Of a stretch of 43,544 nucleotides of DNA, positions 16,117 through 24,878 are shown piece after piece. Position numbers and translations under genes: made by a program. The notes beneath the pieces were generated by a model. That model made no database searches and was not told the DNA's origin. It saw only the letters and a program-made list of their open reading frames with translations. The DNA comes from Defluviitaleaceae bacterium (GTDB lineage Bacteria > Bacillota > Clostridia > Lachnospirales > WQUN01), in assembly GCA_009780315.1 (NCBI GenBank), contig WRAH01000024.1, forward strand, positions 1-43,544, in the 5' to 3' direction. Position 1 is the stretch's first letter. Each line of letters opens with the position of its first letter.

Positions 16117-17037
16117 ATGAAACCAGTAAAAAAATCTCGCGCATTAGGCAAAGGTTTATTTGAGCGAGAAAACTTTTTGGCATACTTATTTATTGCACCT
16201 GCAATTATTTTAATTACAGTTTTTCTATTTTATCCTGTTGCAAATGTTTTTTATTATGCCTTCCAACATCAAAATTTAATGCGTCCATGGGCAGACGGCC
16301 CTGCTGGCTTTGATAACTTTGTTCACATCTTCATAGAAGACACTGTGTTTGTGGGAAGTCTATGGGTGTCATTACAGTGGGTTGTTGTTCAGGTGTCTTT
16401 CCAGCTTGTTTTTGGCATGATTATTGCTTTAATGCTCAACAAAGCATTTAAGTTTAGAGGGCTTGTGCGCACGATTATGTTTTATCCGTGGGCAATATCA
16501 GGGGTTTTAACTGCCATGATGTGGAGCATGATGTACCATCAGCATGTTGGGGTTTTTAATGCTATTTTACTAGACTTGGGTATTATTCAAACCCACATTG
16601 CATGGCTTGCAAACATGAGTTTTGTTTTTCCATCTGTCGCTGCTGCCGGCATTTGGAGGGGGATACCATTCTTTGCTATTATGATTTTAGCAAGACTACA
16701 AACCGTTTCGCCAGAAATTTATGAAGCGTGTGATGTTGATGGTGCAAATGCTTTTCAAAAGTTCTTCTACATTACGCTGCCTCATTTAAAAGAAGCCATA
16801 ATCCTTGCCACACTGCTTCGCACAGTTTGGGAATTTAATGCCGTTGACCTTATTATGAACCTTACAGGCGGTGGCCCAGCACGTGCAACCACCACACTCA
16901 CGATGTATATTGTAAACACTGCGGTGACTGACCAAAACTTTGGATATGGTTCTGCACTTGCAGCAGTATCATTTTTCATATTGCTTGTCTTTGCCATGAT
17001 ATATTTAAAAGCCAGCCGTTTCGGAAAAGAGGATTAA
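16117..17037 (+). CDS. Sugar ABC transporter permease (MalF/UgpA type)
   Basis: 306 residues from ATG 16117, chosen because TAAGGAG (16101-16107) precedes it; an upstream in-frame ATG at 16060 lies inside the promoter. Six membrane segments are likely, the first at about 22-45 (FIAPAIILITVFLFYPVANV). The cytoplasmic EAA loop that contacts the ATPase is at about 203 (EACDVDGANAFQKFFYITLP). This is a CUT1-class permease for oligosaccharides, and context suggests xylo-oligosaccharides. The next permease follows after 1 base. Confidence 0.92.
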   Translation: MKPVKKSRALGKGLFERENFLAYLFIAPAIILITVFLFYPVANVFYYAFQHQNLMRPWADGPAGFDNFVHIFIEDTVFVGSLWVSLQWVVVQVSFQLVFGMIIALMLNKAFKFRGLVRTIMFYPWAISGVLTAMMWSMMYHQHVGVFNAILLDLGIIQTHIAWLANMSFVFPSVAAAGIWRGIPFFAIMILARLQTVSPEIYEACDVDGANAFQKFFYITLPHLKEAIILATLLRTVWEFNAVDLIMNLTGGGPARATTTLTMYIVNTAVTDQNFGYGSALAAVSFFILLVFAMIYLKASRFGKED

Positions 17038-17038
17038 G

Positions 17039-17878
17039 ATGCGACCCAAATTTTACTGGCCAAAGCGTGTTTTAATGTTTTATTTGCCAATGATTTTAAT
17101 ATTAACCTTTATTATATTTCCACTATATTGGACAGTGCGTACATCTTTAATGCATGAAAGAGACATTGTATCGCTCCCTATAAGATACCTTCCCATTCCT
17201 GCAACTTTTACAAACTTTATCACTGCTTGGGATGTTGTAGGCTTTAATATGTATTTTAGAAACAGTTTGTTTGTTGCAGTATTAAGCGTTACACTTGTGA
17301 CATTCTTTTCAATATTTGTAGGGTATTCATTAAGCCGTTTCAAGTTTCGCGGCAAAAATGCTTTTATGTTTATGATGCTTGCAACGCAGTTTTTACCAGC
17401 CGCCATGTTAATATTGCCATTGTTTATGATTTTTAGAAATTTGAATCTTTTAAACAATCATTTTTCTTTAGTACTCATCAACACAACCATGCAGTTATCT
17501 TTTAACTCTATACTGATGAGAGGTTTTGTCTCTGGCATACCTATTGAGTTGGAAGAAGCTGCAACAATTGACGGGTGCAGTAGAATTGGTGCTATTTTTA
17601 AGACAGTTATTCCTCTTTTGATACCGGGGCTTGTTGCAACGGCGGCGTTTTCTTTTGTTGGCGTGTGGAATGAGTTTTTGTATGCATTTATGTTTATGAC
17701 CAGCCGTACAAATTTTACACTGCCTATTGGTCTTAGGTCTGTTATTGGCGAATATACAGCCAATCATGGCATATTGGCAGCTGGTAGTATGATAGCCCTT
17801 GTTCCTGCCTTGTTGATGTTTGTATATTTACAAAAATATTTAATCACAGGATTAGCGGCGGGTTCTGTAAAAGGATAA
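17039..17878 (+). CDS. Sugar ABC transporter permease (MalG/UgpE type)
   Basis: 279 residues with about six membrane segments, the first at about 10-32. The EAA loop is at about 171 (EEAATIDGCSRIGAIFKTVIP), and the end AAGSVKG is typical of MalG-like permeases. It forms a heterodimer with the preceding permease. As in many Bacillota CUT1 systems no ATPase gene is adjacent; a shared MsmX/MsmK-type ATPase encoded elsewhere is expected (established for the class, inferred here). Confidence 0.92.
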   Translation: MRPKFYWPKRVLMFYLPMILILTFIIFPLYWTVRTSLMHERDIVSLPIRYLPIPATFTNFITAWDVVGFNMYFRNSLFVAVLSVTLVTFFSIFVGYSLSRFKFRGKNAFMFMMLATQFLPAAMLILPLFMIFRNLNLLNNHFSLVLINTTMQLSFNSILMRGFVSGIPIELEEAATIDGCSRIGAIFKTVIPLLIPGLVATAAFSFVGVWNEFLYAFMFMTSRTNFTLPIGLRSVIGEYTANHGILAAGSMIALVPALLMFVYLQKYLITGLAAGSVKG

Positions 17879-17928
17879 AGGTGAACCAAGCGCAAATTTC
17901 GCGCCTAAAATAAAAAGGAGTGACTTTA

Positions 17929-19236
17929 ATGTCAAAATTTAAAGTAGTGGTTTTAATGGCAGCAGTTTTGGCTTTTGCCTTAGCATTTACGGCATGTGGC
18001 TCGGATGATGAAGATGATGTGATTCATCTTACCTATTGGGTAATCAATTCTGACCCCCTTCGTTTGCCTGTTTTATCCAGTCATGTTCATGCATTTAATG
18101 CATCGCAAGACCGTATATTTGTAGAATATGTACCACTTCCTCAAGATGACGCACTCAACAGAATCAACATGGCACTTTCTGCAAATGAAGAGCCTGACGT
18201 GACTGACCTCATGCATGGTTGGGTTGCAAACCTTGTTTTACGTGACGCATTGTTACAACTTGATTCCCGCTATGATAGTTGGAACGCACGCACAGAGATG
18301 GTTCCTGCGTTGATTTCTGAAATAAGAAACCTTGATGCACATGGCGGGCTTTACATGCTTCCTGCAACATCTAACACTCACACAATTTGGGTACGTACAG
18401 ATTGGTTGGCAGAGCAAGGTATCACCAACCAAGCCACATGGACATGGGATGATTTCTTTCATGCAGTTGAAGCTATGACAGACCCATCACAAGTACGTTT
18501 CGGGCATACATTACGGGGCGGCCCTGGTTCTGCTGCAACGCTTTTTGAAATGATTTTCAGCTATTCCGGCGAAAATGTATTTGAGAATAACGTGACTACA
18601 CTCAACAGCCCCCATAATGTTGCATTCATTGAAAGATACTTTGCATTGTTTGGCGAGCATACACCTGAAGGCGACCTTGTTGCCGGGCATATGGAAATTA
18701 CAGCAAACTTTACAACAGGTATTGCAGGCAGTATGATTCACAACCTTGGTTCATACCAAAACCATGCAGATGCATTTGATGATTATAATGCATTTGAGGC
18801 GATTCCAATGCCCCTTTCCCGCATTGGCACACGCAACCTGTCCACTTCTGTTCATGGTTATTCTGTATTTGCATCAACAGAACATCCAGACGCGGCATTT
18901 GAGTTTCTCACATGGATGATTAACGCAGAAAACAATAGCGAATGGAATGAAACACTTGGGCAATTGCCAAGTAATATAAGGGTTATGGAAGAAGCATGGT
19001 TTAATGAAGCTGAACACATTGCCACAATGACAGCTGCAATTAACGCACCAAATGCTACAAGCAACGGTCTTCCTCAATTCCTTCCCGAGTTTGCATCCAT
19101 CAACAACACCATTGCAGGGCCTGCAATCCAAGAAGCATTGCTTGGTCAAATTACTGTACAAGAACTTTTAGACTTATGGGCAGATGCATTAAACAATGCA
19201 CTTGACGAATATCTCACCCATGTTGTAGGTCAATAA
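17929..19236 (+). CDS. Sugar ABC transporter substrate-binding lipoprotein
   Basis: 435 residues from ATG 17929, which has AAGGAG at 17915-17920; the GTG at 17920 sits in that ribosome site and is not the start. A lipoprotein signal is clear: K3/K5, a hydrophobic core, then LAFTAC with the lipidated C23, followed by an acidic stretch. The rest is a family-1 extracellular solute-binding protein (ITYW-like start LTYWVINSD, and the ATSNTHTIWVRTDWLAEQGI region). It captures oligosaccharides outside the membrane and delivers them to the two permeases. Placing the binding protein last in the operon is less common than first. A weak hairpin in the 50-base gap before it may stabilise its mRNA. Confidence 0.92.
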   Translation: MSKFKVVVLMAAVLAFALAFTACGSDDEDDVIHLTYWVINSDPLRLPVLSSHVHAFNASQDRIFVEYVPLPQDDALNRINMALSANEEPDVTDLMHGWVANLVLRDALLQLDSRYDSWNARTEMVPALISEIRNLDAHGGLYMLPATSNTHTIWVRTDWLAEQGITNQATWTWDDFFHAVEAMTDPSQVRFGHTLRGGPGSAATLFEMIFSYSGENVFENNVTTLNSPHNVAFIERYFALFGEHTPEGDLVAGHMEITANFTTGIAGSMIHNLGSYQNHADAFDDYNAFEAIPMPLSRIGTRNLSTSVHGYSVFASTEHPDAAFEFLTWMINAENNSEWNETLGQLPSNIRVMEEAWFNEAEHIATMTAAINAPNATSNGLPQFLPEFASINNTIAGPAIQEALLGQITVQELLDLWADALNNALDEYLTHVVGQ

Positions 19237-19252
19237 ATTAAACTTATGATTT

Positions 19253-19288
19253 AAGGGAGGGTGAAAGTATCACTCTTCCTTATTTTTA
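19253..19288 (+). terminator. Terminator or attenuator after the binding-protein gene
   Basis: AAGGGAGGGTGA (19253-19264) can pair with TCACTCTTCCTT (19270-19281) if two G-U pairs are counted, with loop AAGTA and a following T-rich tail. It could partly separate the transporter genes from the two downstream genes, which carry no obvious promoter of their own. Confidence 0.55.
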
Positions 19289-19302
19289 TGGAGGTATTGC
19301 TT

Positions 19303-20214
19303 ATGATTTTTCCTAAAGCATTAGTTAAGGGGAATAAGGTTGCACTGGTTGCACCATCAAGCCCCGTTGCTGGTGACGTGCGTTTAGATTACGCCCTTTC
19401 GTATGTAACAAATTTGGGATTTGACGTGGTAGTTGGAGAAAGCTGTCACAGTAGTTATGGGCATTTTGCAGGAGAAGATAGTGTACGTGCCGGTGATATT
19501 AACCGATTTTTTAAGGATACTTCAATTCACGGGATTTTTTGTATCAGAGGTGGAAATGGTGCTGGCAAAATTTTAGATAAGATTGATTATGAAGCAATTA
19601 AAAAGAATCCTAAGCCCTTTTTTGGATATAGTGATGTTTCAGCATTGAATATTGCAATCAATCAACGTACCCAGTTAGTGACCTTCCACACACCTATGTT
19701 TTCCGAGCCAAATTTTGCTGATGCAGATACGTATACCCTTTCACATCTTGAACGGTTTATTTTTGATACACGGTTTTCTGGTTTAGTTGAATATCCTGAA
19801 AATCACCAACCTAAAACTTTAGTCAGCGGCATTGCCGAAGGTGCTTTATGCGGCGGTAATTTATCTTGCTTTTCTGCCACCATGGGCACACCCTATGAGA
19901 TTGACACCGCGGGAAAGATTTTTTTCATTGAAGATGTAGGTATCAATCCGCCACGAATAGACAGAATGTTAAATGGCTTACGTCTTGCTGGAAAATTTGA
20001 CAACTGTGCAGGGATTATCTTTGGTGACTTTACAAATTGCCCACCCATCGACCCAAATTATAGTTTGGAAATACCTGAAATTTTACACAACTTAAATTTA
20101 AACTGCCCAGCAATATATAATTTCCCCTGTGGACATCTTATACCAACAACATCACTGCCTATGGGAGCTATCGTAAAATTTGATGGGGTATCCTGTACAT
20201 TGGAGGTCTTATGA
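19303..20214 (+). CDS. S66 peptidase (LD-carboxypeptidase / MccF-like)
   Basis: 303 residues from ATG 19303, preceded by GGAGG (19290-19294); the GTG at 19261 lies inside the terminator hairpin. The Ser-Glu-His triad of family S66 is visible: S110 in FFGYSDVSAL, E210 in FFIEDVG and H278 in CGHLIPT. The family splits LD-peptide bonds in recycled cell-wall peptides, and some members (MccF) detoxify microcin-like peptide conjugates. Its place in a xylan operon, 4-base overlapped with the xylosidase start, is unusual for cell-wall recycling. The true substrate is uncertain. Confidence 0.88.
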   Translation: MIFPKALVKGNKVALVAPSSPVAGDVRLDYALSYVTNLGFDVVVGESCHSSYGHFAGEDSVRAGDINRFFKDTSIHGIFCIRGGNGAGKILDKIDYEAIKKNPKPFFGYSDVSALNIAINQRTQLVTFHTPMFSEPNFADADTYTLSHLERFIFDTRFSGLVEYPENHQPKTLVSGIAEGALCGGNLSCFSATMGTPYEIDTAGKIFFIEDVGINPPRIDRMLNGLRLAGKFDNCAGIIFGDFTNCPPIDPNYSLEIPEILHNLNLNCPAIYNFPCGHLIPTTSLPMGAIVKFDGVSCTLEVL

Positions 20215-21728
20215 ATTACAAAAATCCTATAATCCCCGGGTTTTATCCCGACCCAAGCATTTGTAAAAAGGGTAATGATTTTTATTTAGTCACATCATCA
20301 TTTGAGTTTTTCCCTGGGGTTCCAATTTTTCATTCTACAGATTTGGTGAATTGGACGCAAATTGGACATTGCTTAACCAGAAAAAGTCAGCTTGACCTAG
20401 AAAATATCCCTGCGTCAAAGGGCATTTATGCTGCAACCATACGCTATAATCATCATGATGATTTGTTTTATATGGTGACAACAAACACAACAAAAATAGG
20501 TAATTTTTATGTATATGCAAAAGACCCAGCGGGGGAATGGTCAGATCCTATTTTAGTTGACCAAGATGGGATTGACCCATCTCTTTATTTTGATGATGAT
20601 GGCACTGCCCATTTCATATCCAATGCCCGAGACAGAAGTGTATATAAGTCTGGATTTCTTATGGCACCTATTCACATGAAAACAGGGAAGTTTTTAAAAC
20701 CATCTACCCCTTTGTGGGGAGGTATTGGACAAAATTCCCCAGAAGCCCCGCATATTTATAAACGCGAGGACTGGTATTATCAGCTTGTTGCCGAAGGAGG
20801 AACAGAGCTTAATCATATGGTGACTATTGCGAGAAGTAAAACCCTTTATGGGGCATATGAACCATGTCCTTTAAATCCCATTCTAACCCATCAAAACCAA
20901 AAAGGACATTTGATTCAAGCCGTTGGTCATGCTGATTTTATTGAAGATAATCAAGGCAATTGGTGGGCAGTATTTTTGGGATACCGTCAAACCCATCAAT
21001 ATTTTCACCATTTGGGAAGAGAGACATTTCTTGCGCCTGTGACTTGGGTGGATGATTGGCCTGTTATCAACGATGGAAAACCTATAGAAATTGATATGCA
21101 TGTGCCTATTGGTCAAGGGATTGCACAAAACCTGTATCATGAATACAGTACAGATTTTAAAAAATGGGATTTTAACTGGGTGTATTTACGCAACCCTGAT
21201 GAAAATTGCTATCGTTTTACTGATTTAGGATTACAACTTACAGGAAACGCCTATAACCTTTCTGATATTGCAAATCCTGCTTTTTTAGGCATAAGGCAAA
21301 GACATTTAGAACAACGTGCCGTCTTTGACTTTATGTTTAACCCTGTAGATTGTAATGAAGAAGCAGGTATTTCAGTTTTTTATAAGTTTGATGCGCATTT
21401 TGATATTTTTATAAGCCGTGTGGATGATAAACTTTGTTTATCTTTCCGCAAAGTTGTGGGTGATATTATTCATATAGAAAATCAAATGCCTATTGAATCT
21501 GACAAGATAACCATTATCATTCATGCCGAGCCGTTAAAGTATCGTATGGGTGCTATCGTCAATCATCAAGAAATATTTTTAGGTCAAGCCTTAACAAGGC
21601 ATGTGTCAACAGAAGCCCATGAGCTTGGATTCACTGGTGTGTTTTATGCACTTTATGCCAGTGGCAATGGAACAAAAGGAAAATCAAGTGCATTGTTTAC
21701 ACGGGGAATGATTGAATCTTCTATGTAG
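20211..21728 (+). CDS. xynB: GH43 beta-xylosidase
   Basis: 505 residues, no signal peptide, so cytoplasmic. It is a typical two-domain GH43 enzyme. The five-blade propeller carries general base D14 (FYPDPS), D122 (IDPSLYF) and general acid E178 (NSPEAPH). A beta-sandwich domain follows from about residue 310 and closes the active site in the xylosidase subgroup. It releases xylose from imported xylo-oligosaccharides, complementing the CE7 esterase and the ABC transporter. The ATG overlaps the S66 peptidase stop (ATGA). Confidence 0.93.
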   Translation: MNYKNPIIPGFYPDPSICKKGNDFYLVTSSFEFFPGVPIFHSTDLVNWTQIGHCLTRKSQLDLENIPASKGIYAATIRYNHHDDLFYMVTTNTTKIGNFYVYAKDPAGEWSDPILVDQDGIDPSLYFDDDGTAHFISNARDRSVYKSGFLMAPIHMKTGKFLKPSTPLWGGIGQNSPEAPHIYKREDWYYQLVAEGGTELNHMVTIARSKTLYGAYEPCPLNPILTHQNQKGHLIQAVGHADFIEDNQGNWWAVFLGYRQTHQYFHHLGRETFLAPVTWVDDWPVINDGKPIEIDMHVPIGQGIAQNLYHEYSTDFKKWDFNWVYLRNPDENCYRFTDLGLQLTGNAYNLSDIANPAFLGIRQRHLEQRAVFDFMFNPVDCNEEAGISVFYKFDAHFDIFISRVDDKLCLSFRKVVGDIIHIENQMPIESDKITIIIHAEPLKYRMGAIVNHQEIFLGQALTRHVSTEAHELGFTGVFYALYASGNGTKGKSSALFTRGMIESSM

Positions 21729-21740
21729 TAATTACAAAAA

Positions 21741-21779
21741 AAGGCGTGTCGGAAATTAAACCGAGCACGCCTTTTTTTA
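21741..21779. terminator. Bidirectional terminator
   Basis: AGGCGTGTCGG (21742-21752) pairs with CCGAGCACGCCT (21761-21772) with one bulge, flanked by A-run and T-run. It ends the xylosidase operon (plus) and the PadR/DUF4097 operon (minus). Confidence 0.85.
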
Positions 21780-21783
21780 TGCT

Positions 21784-22752
21784 TTACAATGCCAGCAATT
21801 GTACAGAACCCATACCTGTTGATGTTTTTAATACATGTTGTGCATTTGGATTGCCAACGATTTCATTATATACAGAACCCATGCCTGATTTTGGTGTGGC
21901 TATGTGACAGTGAATATCCCTTGGCAAATGTACTTTAATTTCACCCATACCTGATGAGATTTTCATATTTTCTGCCACATCAATAGCCGTGACTTTAATA
22001 GACCCTGCACCAGTAGAAATTTTTGATTCACCACTCACTTTGGCAATCTTAGCCTTGATTTCCCCTGCACCAGTGTTTATCTTTAACTCTTGAGTTTCCC
22101 CTGCAATCAAGTCTACATTCCCTGCGCCAGTATTGAGTGTCACATTGCCATGACTACATTCATCTATGGCAATATTACCTGCCCCTGTACGGAAGTTAAG
22201 ATGACCATGGGTGCCATGAGCCGATATCTTTCCCGCACCTAGTTTCACCTTTATTTCTCCTGCAAACCCTGTAGGCACATATATTGTTGCTTCACATTTG
22301 TTTTTAGTCGGCAAATGAAGCAATAAAAACGGCTTCTTGGCAGAAACGCCAAGTATTCCATTTTTAACTGACACATCAAGATTTTTTAATCTATGATGTC
22401 TTTTCATCACCACACGAAAATGCCCATTAGGGGATGGAGTAAAATGAACATCTGATACAGGAAGGTCTATATCAACATGAAATATCGTTTCATTAAAGTT
22501 TATGTCTATATCTTCCTTATTCCCATAGTTTTTGGCTTCATTTGAATATTGGCTTTCTTTATACGCTTCCAAAACTTGCGCGGCGATACTGCTTGGCTGA
22601 CCTAATTTTTGACAAATTTCATCTTCACTGATACCTTGTGTTGCGCCTTCAGAAAAATGCTCACTGATATCACTTATAATTTCTTCACGTGTTTCTTTTT
22701 GGATATGTGCCAAAGCAGTTTCCAATTCATGAATAAATGCTTGTTTTGTCAT
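21784..22752 (-). CDS. DUF1700-type helical head fused to DUF4097-like beta-repeat protein
   Basis: 322 residues, no membrane segment or signal peptide. Residues 1-70 form the helical DUF1700/HAAS-type head (FIHELETALAHIQKETREEI, QKLGQPSSIAAQVL) that usually lies beside membrane parts. The rest is a repetitive beta structure: the tripeptide GAG or GMG recurs at 172, 190, 209, 228, 248, 268, 290 and 313, spaced 18-23 residues, each followed by a beta strand such as NIAID or SIKVTA. This suggests a right-handed beta-helix-like shape. The 1-base spacing to padR indicates that the pair is co-expressed, as is typical of PadR-DUF1700-DUF4097 modules that respond to membrane or envelope stress. The direct target is unknown. 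Confidence 0.8.
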   Translation of the reverse strand: MTKQAFIHELETALAHIQKETREEIISDISEHFSEGATQGISEDEICQKLGQPSSIAAQVLEAYKESQYSNEAKNYGNKEDIDINFNETIFHVDIDLPVSDVHFTPSPNGHFRVVMKRHHRLKNLDVSVKNGILGVSAKKPFLLLHLPTKNKCEATIYVPTGFAGEIKVKLGAGKISAHGTHGHLNFRTGAGNIAIDECSHGNVTLNTGAGNVDLIAGETQELKINTGAGEIKAKIAKVSGESKISTGAGSIKVTAIDVAENMKISSGMGEIKVHLPRDIHCHIATPKSGMGSVYNEIVGNPNAQHVLKTSTGMGSVQLLAL

Positions 22753-22753
22753 C

Positions 22754-23065
22754 TTAGTTTCCTCCTAAAATTTTATTGATGCCAGTGACCATGCTATGCC
22801 ATTCGGCTTCCAATGTTTGTAAAGTGCTTCGCCCATCATCTGTAATGCTGTAATACTTTCGTGAAGGCCCTTCTTGGGATTCTTGCAAGTAAGTGGTTAC
22901 ATATCCTTCATCTTTAATACGCTTTAAAAGCGGATAAATTGTACCTTCGGAAATTTGTATCTGCGCAGATATTGCCCCAACTAACTCAAACCCATACATA
23001 TCTGTTCGTGACAACAAACTCAAAACACATAGTTCCAAAGTACCTTTCTTGAGCTGAATACTCAT
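22754..23065 (-). CDS. PadR-family transcriptional regulator
   Basis: 103 residues from ATG 23065, chosen because AGGAGG lies 7-8 bases before it; the longer frame to 23089 would start inside the promoter. The winged-helix PadR pattern is clear: LKKGTLELCVLSLLSRTDMYG, then SEGTIYPLLKRIKDEGYV and the wing with RKYYSITDDG. It lacks the long C-terminal domain of PadR-s1 members, so it is a compact subfamily-2 regulator. It sits 1 base before the DUF1700/DUF4097 gene and behind a palindrome that overlaps its own promoter, so autorepression is very likely. Confidence 0.93.
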   Translation of the reverse strand: MSIQLKKGTLELCVLSLLSRTDMYGFELVGAISAQIQISEGTIYPLLKRIKDEGYVTTYLQESQEGPSRKYYSITDDGRSTLQTLEAEWHSMVTGINKILGGN

Positions 23066-23084
23066 ATACGCCTCCTTTTTCAAT

Positions 23085-23123
23085 ATCATATCACAAAGTA
23101 CCTTTCATTACAAGGTACTTTGT
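23085..23123 (-). promoter_or_regulatory. padR promoter with perfect 12-bp palindromic operator
   Basis: On the minus strand TTGTAA (23113-23108), a 17-base spacer and TATGAT (23090-23085) form a good promoter. ACAAAGTACCTT (23093-23104) and AAGGTACTTTGT (23112-23123) are exact inverted copies 7 bases apart, covering the -35 and most of the spacer. This is the expected operator for the adjacent PadR protein. Confidence 0.75.
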
Positions 23124-23129
23124 TTAATA

Positions 23130-23714
23130 TTATTTTGCTTCACCTGACATAAATAAACGTGCCTTTTCAATATAATGGGTATAATCAATCTTTGTAAAAT
23201 CCGTTGTATCAATTTTTATTATTTCCTCGTCAATATTAAACCCATCTAAACTACGACACCACGTATCAAAATCATGATACAAAACTTCAGAAAACATTGT
23301 ATTTGCTTTTCCCCGTTCAGGTGATTTTTCACGTTTAACAAATCGTTCATGTAAGACCTGGGTATCACCAACGAATTTAAACACAAGTGATTTATATGAA
23401 TACCGGTTAATCAATTTCATAATTCTGTCGGATTCATCTATATCTTTTACTCCAGCAGGTACAAAGTTCCCCTCAATAATAATAGGATGACCTGTCTCCA
23501 TAAATCTTTCTACAACATACATCATAGCGTCAAAGGTAATGGCAGAAAATTGACTGCTTTCTGCTCTGCTATTTATTGAAACACTTGTACATAAGGCTTC
23601 TTTAAAAGTATCTTTAATCAAATAAGGAACATTGAGCCCACTTGATAATAGCCGTGCAAAGGTTGATTTCCCAGACGCAAGATACCCTTCAATAATAATG
23701 ATATGTTTATTCAT
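23130..23714 (-). CDS. Small P-loop kinase-like protein (AAA/zeta-type fold)
   Basis: 194 residues. A P-loop is at G10-x4-GKST (IIIEGYLASGKST), a likely DxxK motif follows (KDTFKEAL), and the Walker-B-like strand is HPIIIEGNFVP at about 77-87. A lid-type Arg/Lys segment (ERFVKREKSPERGK) follows. The layout fits small-molecule or nucleoside kinases and chloramphenicol-phosphotransferase-like proteins, but the substrate is not readable. It is monocistronic, 7 bases downstream of the padR operator, and reads toward it; no terminator is obvious after its stop. Confidence 0.7.
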   Translation of the reverse strand: MNKHIIIIEGYLASGKSTFARLLSSGLNVPYLIKDTFKEALCTSVSINSRAESSQFSAITFDAMMYVVERFMETGHPIIIEGNFVPAGVKDIDESDRIMKLINRYSYKSLVFKFVGDTQVLHERFVKREKSPERGKANTMFSEVLYHDFDTWCRSLDGFNIDEEIIKIDTTDFTKIDYTHYIEKARLFMSGEAK

Positions 23715-23747
23715 GTGCCTACCGCTTCCTAGAGATATTTTGTTTTA

Positions 23748-23787
23748 GACAACAATATAAAATAAGACCCTATTTAGTTAGGGTCTT
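23748..23787 (-). terminator. Terminator after the M42 aminopeptidase gene
   Basis: AAGACCCTA (23764-23772) and TAGGGTCTT (23779-23787) are perfect inverted copies with a 6-base loop, and on the minus strand are followed by ATTTTATATT. It lies 25 bases after the aminopeptidase stop. Confidence 0.75.
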
Positions 23788-23811
23788 TACATTTTATCTT
23801 ATCATCTATTA

Positions 23812-24864
23812 TTAAAACTGCGCTATAATTTCCGCATTTAGTGCCTTTACAATTTCCACAGTTAAAGCCACTGTGTTGTGATAATCTGTGATTGAACACA
23901 TGGAGTTGTGGCTATGTGCGTATCGTACAGGGCATGACATGACAATGGTAGGAACGCCCATGCTTGACATATGGAAAACAGACGCATTGGTTCCACCGCC
24001 TGTGCGCACGGCTTCTTGCACAGGAATGTTAAATTTTCTACCTATATCCATACAAAAACGCTGGAAACGTGGGTTTACGATAAGTGACACGTCCATAATG
24101 CGAATCATTGGGCCTTTTTTCATAGCCGTTTGAATCATGTGGGGTTCTACCAAAGTATCATCCGCAGGTGCGCCTTCAAAGCAAATAGCAATATCAGGTT
24201 TTATCACATTTGCGGCAACTTCTGCACCACGAAGCCCCACTTCTTCTTGGCTTGTAAGTACACCAGACACATTGACATTTAAAGTGTGCCCATTGAGTTT
24301 ATTCATGACATCAAGGACAGCGGCACAACCAATACGGTCATCAAAGGCCTTAGCGAACAGGATATCCCCTGCTTGTTCAAATTCAGCTTTCGGGGTAATT
24401 GGACAACCAGGGCCAATTTTATAGTCATTGACCACTTCATCATAAGAAGATGCACCTACATCAATGGTCATACTGGTCATGGTTGGCGGAGATTCTTTGT
24501 CCCCACCAAAATGAGGCATTTTTGAAGCAATGACACCTGTAACAAGCTTTCCTTCACGGTTTTTAATCACTACACGCTGGGCATATAGTGCAGCAGGAAC
24601 CCATGCCCCAAGGGGGGCAAAAACAATCGTTCCGTTACTTTTTACAGCTTGTACAATCAGGGCAACTTCATCTGAATGGGCATCTAACAAAAGGGTTGGA
24701 AGATTTGGGTTCTTTTCTTTTTCAATGTAGAAATTAAGCAGGCTGTCACGCTTGGTGTTGTATCCCGCCGGAACATATTGCTTTGCCACTTCAATGACAT
24801 CATCCTCAAAACCAGGTGCGCCAAAGGCATAAGTAAGCGCCTTAATCATTTGGACTGAATCCAT
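23812..24864 (-). CDS. M42 family metallo-aminopeptidase
   Basis: 350 residues from ATG 24864, which has AAAAGGAGA upstream; the longer frame overlaps the ricT gene. Metal ligands and catalytic residues are in place: H63 (DAHSDEVA), D175 (KAFDDRIG), E207/E208 (TSQEEVGLRGA), the acidic E230 (CFEGAP) and H317 (YAHSHNS). M42 enzymes are large dodecameric cytosolic aminopeptidases, some annotated as glutamyl aminopeptidase or as endoglucanase M. It breaks short peptides down to amino acids. It lies 14 bases after ricT, so it may be read from the same operon. Confidence 0.93.
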   Translation of the reverse strand: MDSVQMIKALTYAFGAPGFEDDVIEVAKQYVPAGYNTKRDSLLNFYIEKEKNPNLPTLLLDAHSDEVALIVQAVKSNGTIVFAPLGAWVPAALYAQRVVIKNREGKLVTGVIASKMPHFGGDKESPPTMTSMTIDVGASSYDEVVNDYKIGPGCPITPKAEFEQAGDILFAKAFDDRIGCAAVLDVMNKLNGHTLNVNVSGVLTSQEEVGLRGAEVAANVIKPDIAICFEGAPADDTLVEPHMIQTAMKKGPMIRIMDVSLIVNPRFQRFCMDIGRKFNIPVQEAVRTGGGTNASVFHMSSMGVPTIVMSCPVRYAHSHNSMCSITDYHNTVALTVEIVKALNAEIIAQF

Positions 24865-24878
24865 ATAAACATCTCCTT

